A stretch of 5,979 nt of DNA. Origin: Candidatus Woesearchaeota archaeon. GTDB taxonomy: Archaea; Nanobdellota; Nanobdellia; UBA10117; ARS21. Location of the stretch: contig PBPJ01000028.1 of assembly GCA_002725495.1 (NCBI GenBank), positions 36,148 through 42,126 on the forward strand. The letters run 5' to 3'. Below, in pieces: positions 5,351-5,979 of the stretch; the first letter of the stretch is position 1, and every line of letters starts with the position of its first letter. Below the pieces are notes generated by a model that ran no database searches, was not told where the DNA came from, and saw nothing but the letters and a program-made list of their open reading frames with translations. A program made the translations under genes and the position numbers.

Positions 5351-5637
5351 TATTTAAAGGTTTTAACGACTTTAGGACCTTTTAAGAAATCCACTTTTTT
5401 AGCATAGTGTTCTACTGAACCATCAATAGCTTGTTCTGCTCCTTCAATAGTTTCTCTTCTAGTCACGTCGTGCCAAGTATCATCTTCTGGATCTTGGTAT
5501 TCAGTTTGATAAAAACCGTTAGGTAATTGGGTTATCCTCCAGTTTTTCTTTTCTGCGAGGTGTTTCCAAAGGTTAATGGTTTCTTCTGAAATTTGTGGTT
5601 GACTATTCCACGATCTAGTCTGGTAATAAAACGTCAT
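5350..5637 (-). CDS. Unknown small phage protein ending GPKVVKTFK (95 aa)
   Basis: The protein begins MTFYYQTRSWNSQPQISEE and is rich in aromatic and charged residues (Trp at 10, 24, 33 and 55). It reads as a helix (about 18-31), a beta hairpin around WRITQLPNGFYQTEYQD (33-49), a helix TIEGAEQAIDGSVEHYAKK (63-81) and a C-terminus GPKVVKTFK. No signal peptide, membrane segment or catalytic motif is visible. The compact soluble pattern suggests a real, conserved protein, but the family is not recognised. It ends 19 bases before groEL and is probably transcribed with it. The ATG at 5637 follows an A-rich leader (ACCAAAAACT) without a Shine-Dalgarno sequence. Confidence 0.8.
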   Translation of the reverse strand: MTFYYQTRSWNSQPQISEETINLWKHLAEKKNWRITQLPNGFYQTEYQDPEDDTWHDVTRRETIEGAEQAIDGSVEHYAKKVDFLKGPKVVKTFK

Positions 5638-5724
5638 AGTTTTTGGTTTTAAGTTTATATTTGGTTTACGCTCTTAACCGAGCAGGTATATGTTTATTAT
5701 TACTTGTTTTTTAATATTTTTACC
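5638..5724 (-). other. Largest gap in the window (87 bases), possible leader of the groEL gene group
   Basis: This is the only gap long enough to hold a separate transcription signal. Most of it is A/T, with one GC-richer island at 5663-5685. There, GCTC (5670-5673) and GAGC (5680-5683) can pair around a 6-base loop, and GGTT (5663-5666) with AACC (5676-5679) in a competing pairing. No U-tract follows on the minus strand, so it is not a convincing terminator. No convincing -35/-10 pair or Bacteroidetes TAnnTTTG box is seen. A promoter for the downstream genes is possible but unproven. Confidence 0.3.
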
Positions 5725-5913
5725 TTATATAGGGTCTTCATTGTTTTCTATCATGGTTTGTAATGCTATTCTAGCCTCTTCATCCGTTTGAGATTCTGAT
5801 GTTTTATAATATACTATTACTGGTTGATTTATTTTTTTATTTTCATTACCTGAAACATTACATACAATATTTTCAGGGTGGAACGATTCTTTTATTGTTA
5901 CTTCTACTGCCAT
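5725..5913 (-). CDS. Small acidic protein of unknown function (62 aa)
   Basis: The protein runs from MAVEVTIKESFHPENIVC to an acidic end, MIENNEDPI. A strand-like N-terminus (1-8), a second strand at QPVIVYYKTSE (30-40) and a helix at TDEEARIALQTMIENN (42-57) can be inferred. It has a single Cys (residue 18) and no signal peptide, membrane segment or known motif. It starts two bases after the stop of the partial upstream gene, so the two are probably cotranscribed, and is followed by the largest gap in the window. Length, strand and placement support a real gene, but the function is not recognisable. Confidence 0.7.
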   Translation of the reverse strand: MAVEVTIKESFHPENIVCNVSGNENKKINQPVIVYYKTSESQTDEEARIALQTMIENNEDPI

Positions 5914-5915
5914 AA

Positions 5916-5979
5916 TTAAGTCATTCTTATTTGTATTACACTTCCGTTTCTATACAGTTCTCCAAGTCTTACACCACCA
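5916..5979 (-). CDS. Unknown protein, C-terminal ~20 codons (cut by window edge)
   Basis: One minus-strand frame is open from the right edge to a TAA at 5918-5916; the other two frames hit stops early. It would encode a C-terminus containing LGELYRNGSVIQIRMT. The stop lies two bases before the ATG of the 62-aa gene, matching the tight spacing elsewhere in the window. The fragment looks like the last two beta strands of a domain. It is too short to name, and an open frame of this length could also arise by chance. Confidence 0.55.
   Translation of the reverse strand, partial: GGVRLGELYRNGSVIQIRMT

Noticed and set aside
5331..5400. CIRCE-type heat-shock operator upstream of groEL
   Set aside because: No TTAGCACTC/GAGTGCTAA inverted repeat is present; the leader is only AT pentamers and the end of the upstream gene.
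5663..5685. Rho-independent terminator in the 87-base gap
   Set aside because: The stem is only four to five pairs and no U-tract follows on the transcribed strand.

Overview
The window is a compact, AT-rich (roughly one third G+C by eye), gene-dense segment read entirely from the minus strand. It holds nine complete genes and two genes cut by the window edges. Gaps run from overlaps up to 87 bases, and no RNA gene, CRISPR array, integrase or transposase is visible. Tight same-strand packing, many small unrecognised proteins, a chaperonin pair and Gly/Ala/Asn-rich beta-type proteins fit the structural or late region of a tailed bacteriophage, probably an uncultivated marine one. TAA, TAG and TGA all serve as stops, so the standard bacterial code fits. 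The host cannot be fixed. Near-absence of Shine-Dalgarno sites, A-rich leaders and a PKD plus BspA-like repeat protein lean toward a Bacteroidetes/Flavobacteria host, but other low-GC marine hosts remain possible.

In transcription order (high to low coordinates): the C-terminal end of an unknown gene (5916-5979); a 62-aa unknown protein (5725-5913); an 87-base gap with small hairpin potential; a 95-aa unknown protein (5350-5637); a group I chaperonin GroEL (3786-5330); an overlapping GroES-type co-chaperonin (3542-3814); a 148-aa probable winged-helix protein that overlaps groES by ATGA (3099-3545).

Next comes a run of probable virion proteins: a Gly/Ala-rich 190-aa protein (2525-3097), a 73-aa protein with a His-rich N-terminus (2294-2515), a 159-aa protein with a phage spike-base-like C-terminus (1796-2275), and a 479-aa protein with a PKD-like domain and about eight BspA-like (DUF285) repeats (355-1794). 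A 76-aa acidic protein follows (120-350), then a (CAA)n leader and the first 27 codons of another gene (1-81).

Read together, the window suggests a phage that brings its own folding chamber, with the order groEL then groES reversed relative to bacterial operons, next to genes for virion and probably host-recognition proteins. The most notable points are a co-chaperonin that seems to lack the GroES roof hairpin (as T4 gp31 does), a GroEL with several altered conserved positions and no Gly-Met tail, a signal-less PKD/BspA-repeat protein likely carried on the virion, and a shared N-terminal motif in that protein and its upstream neighbour that could be a common docking element.
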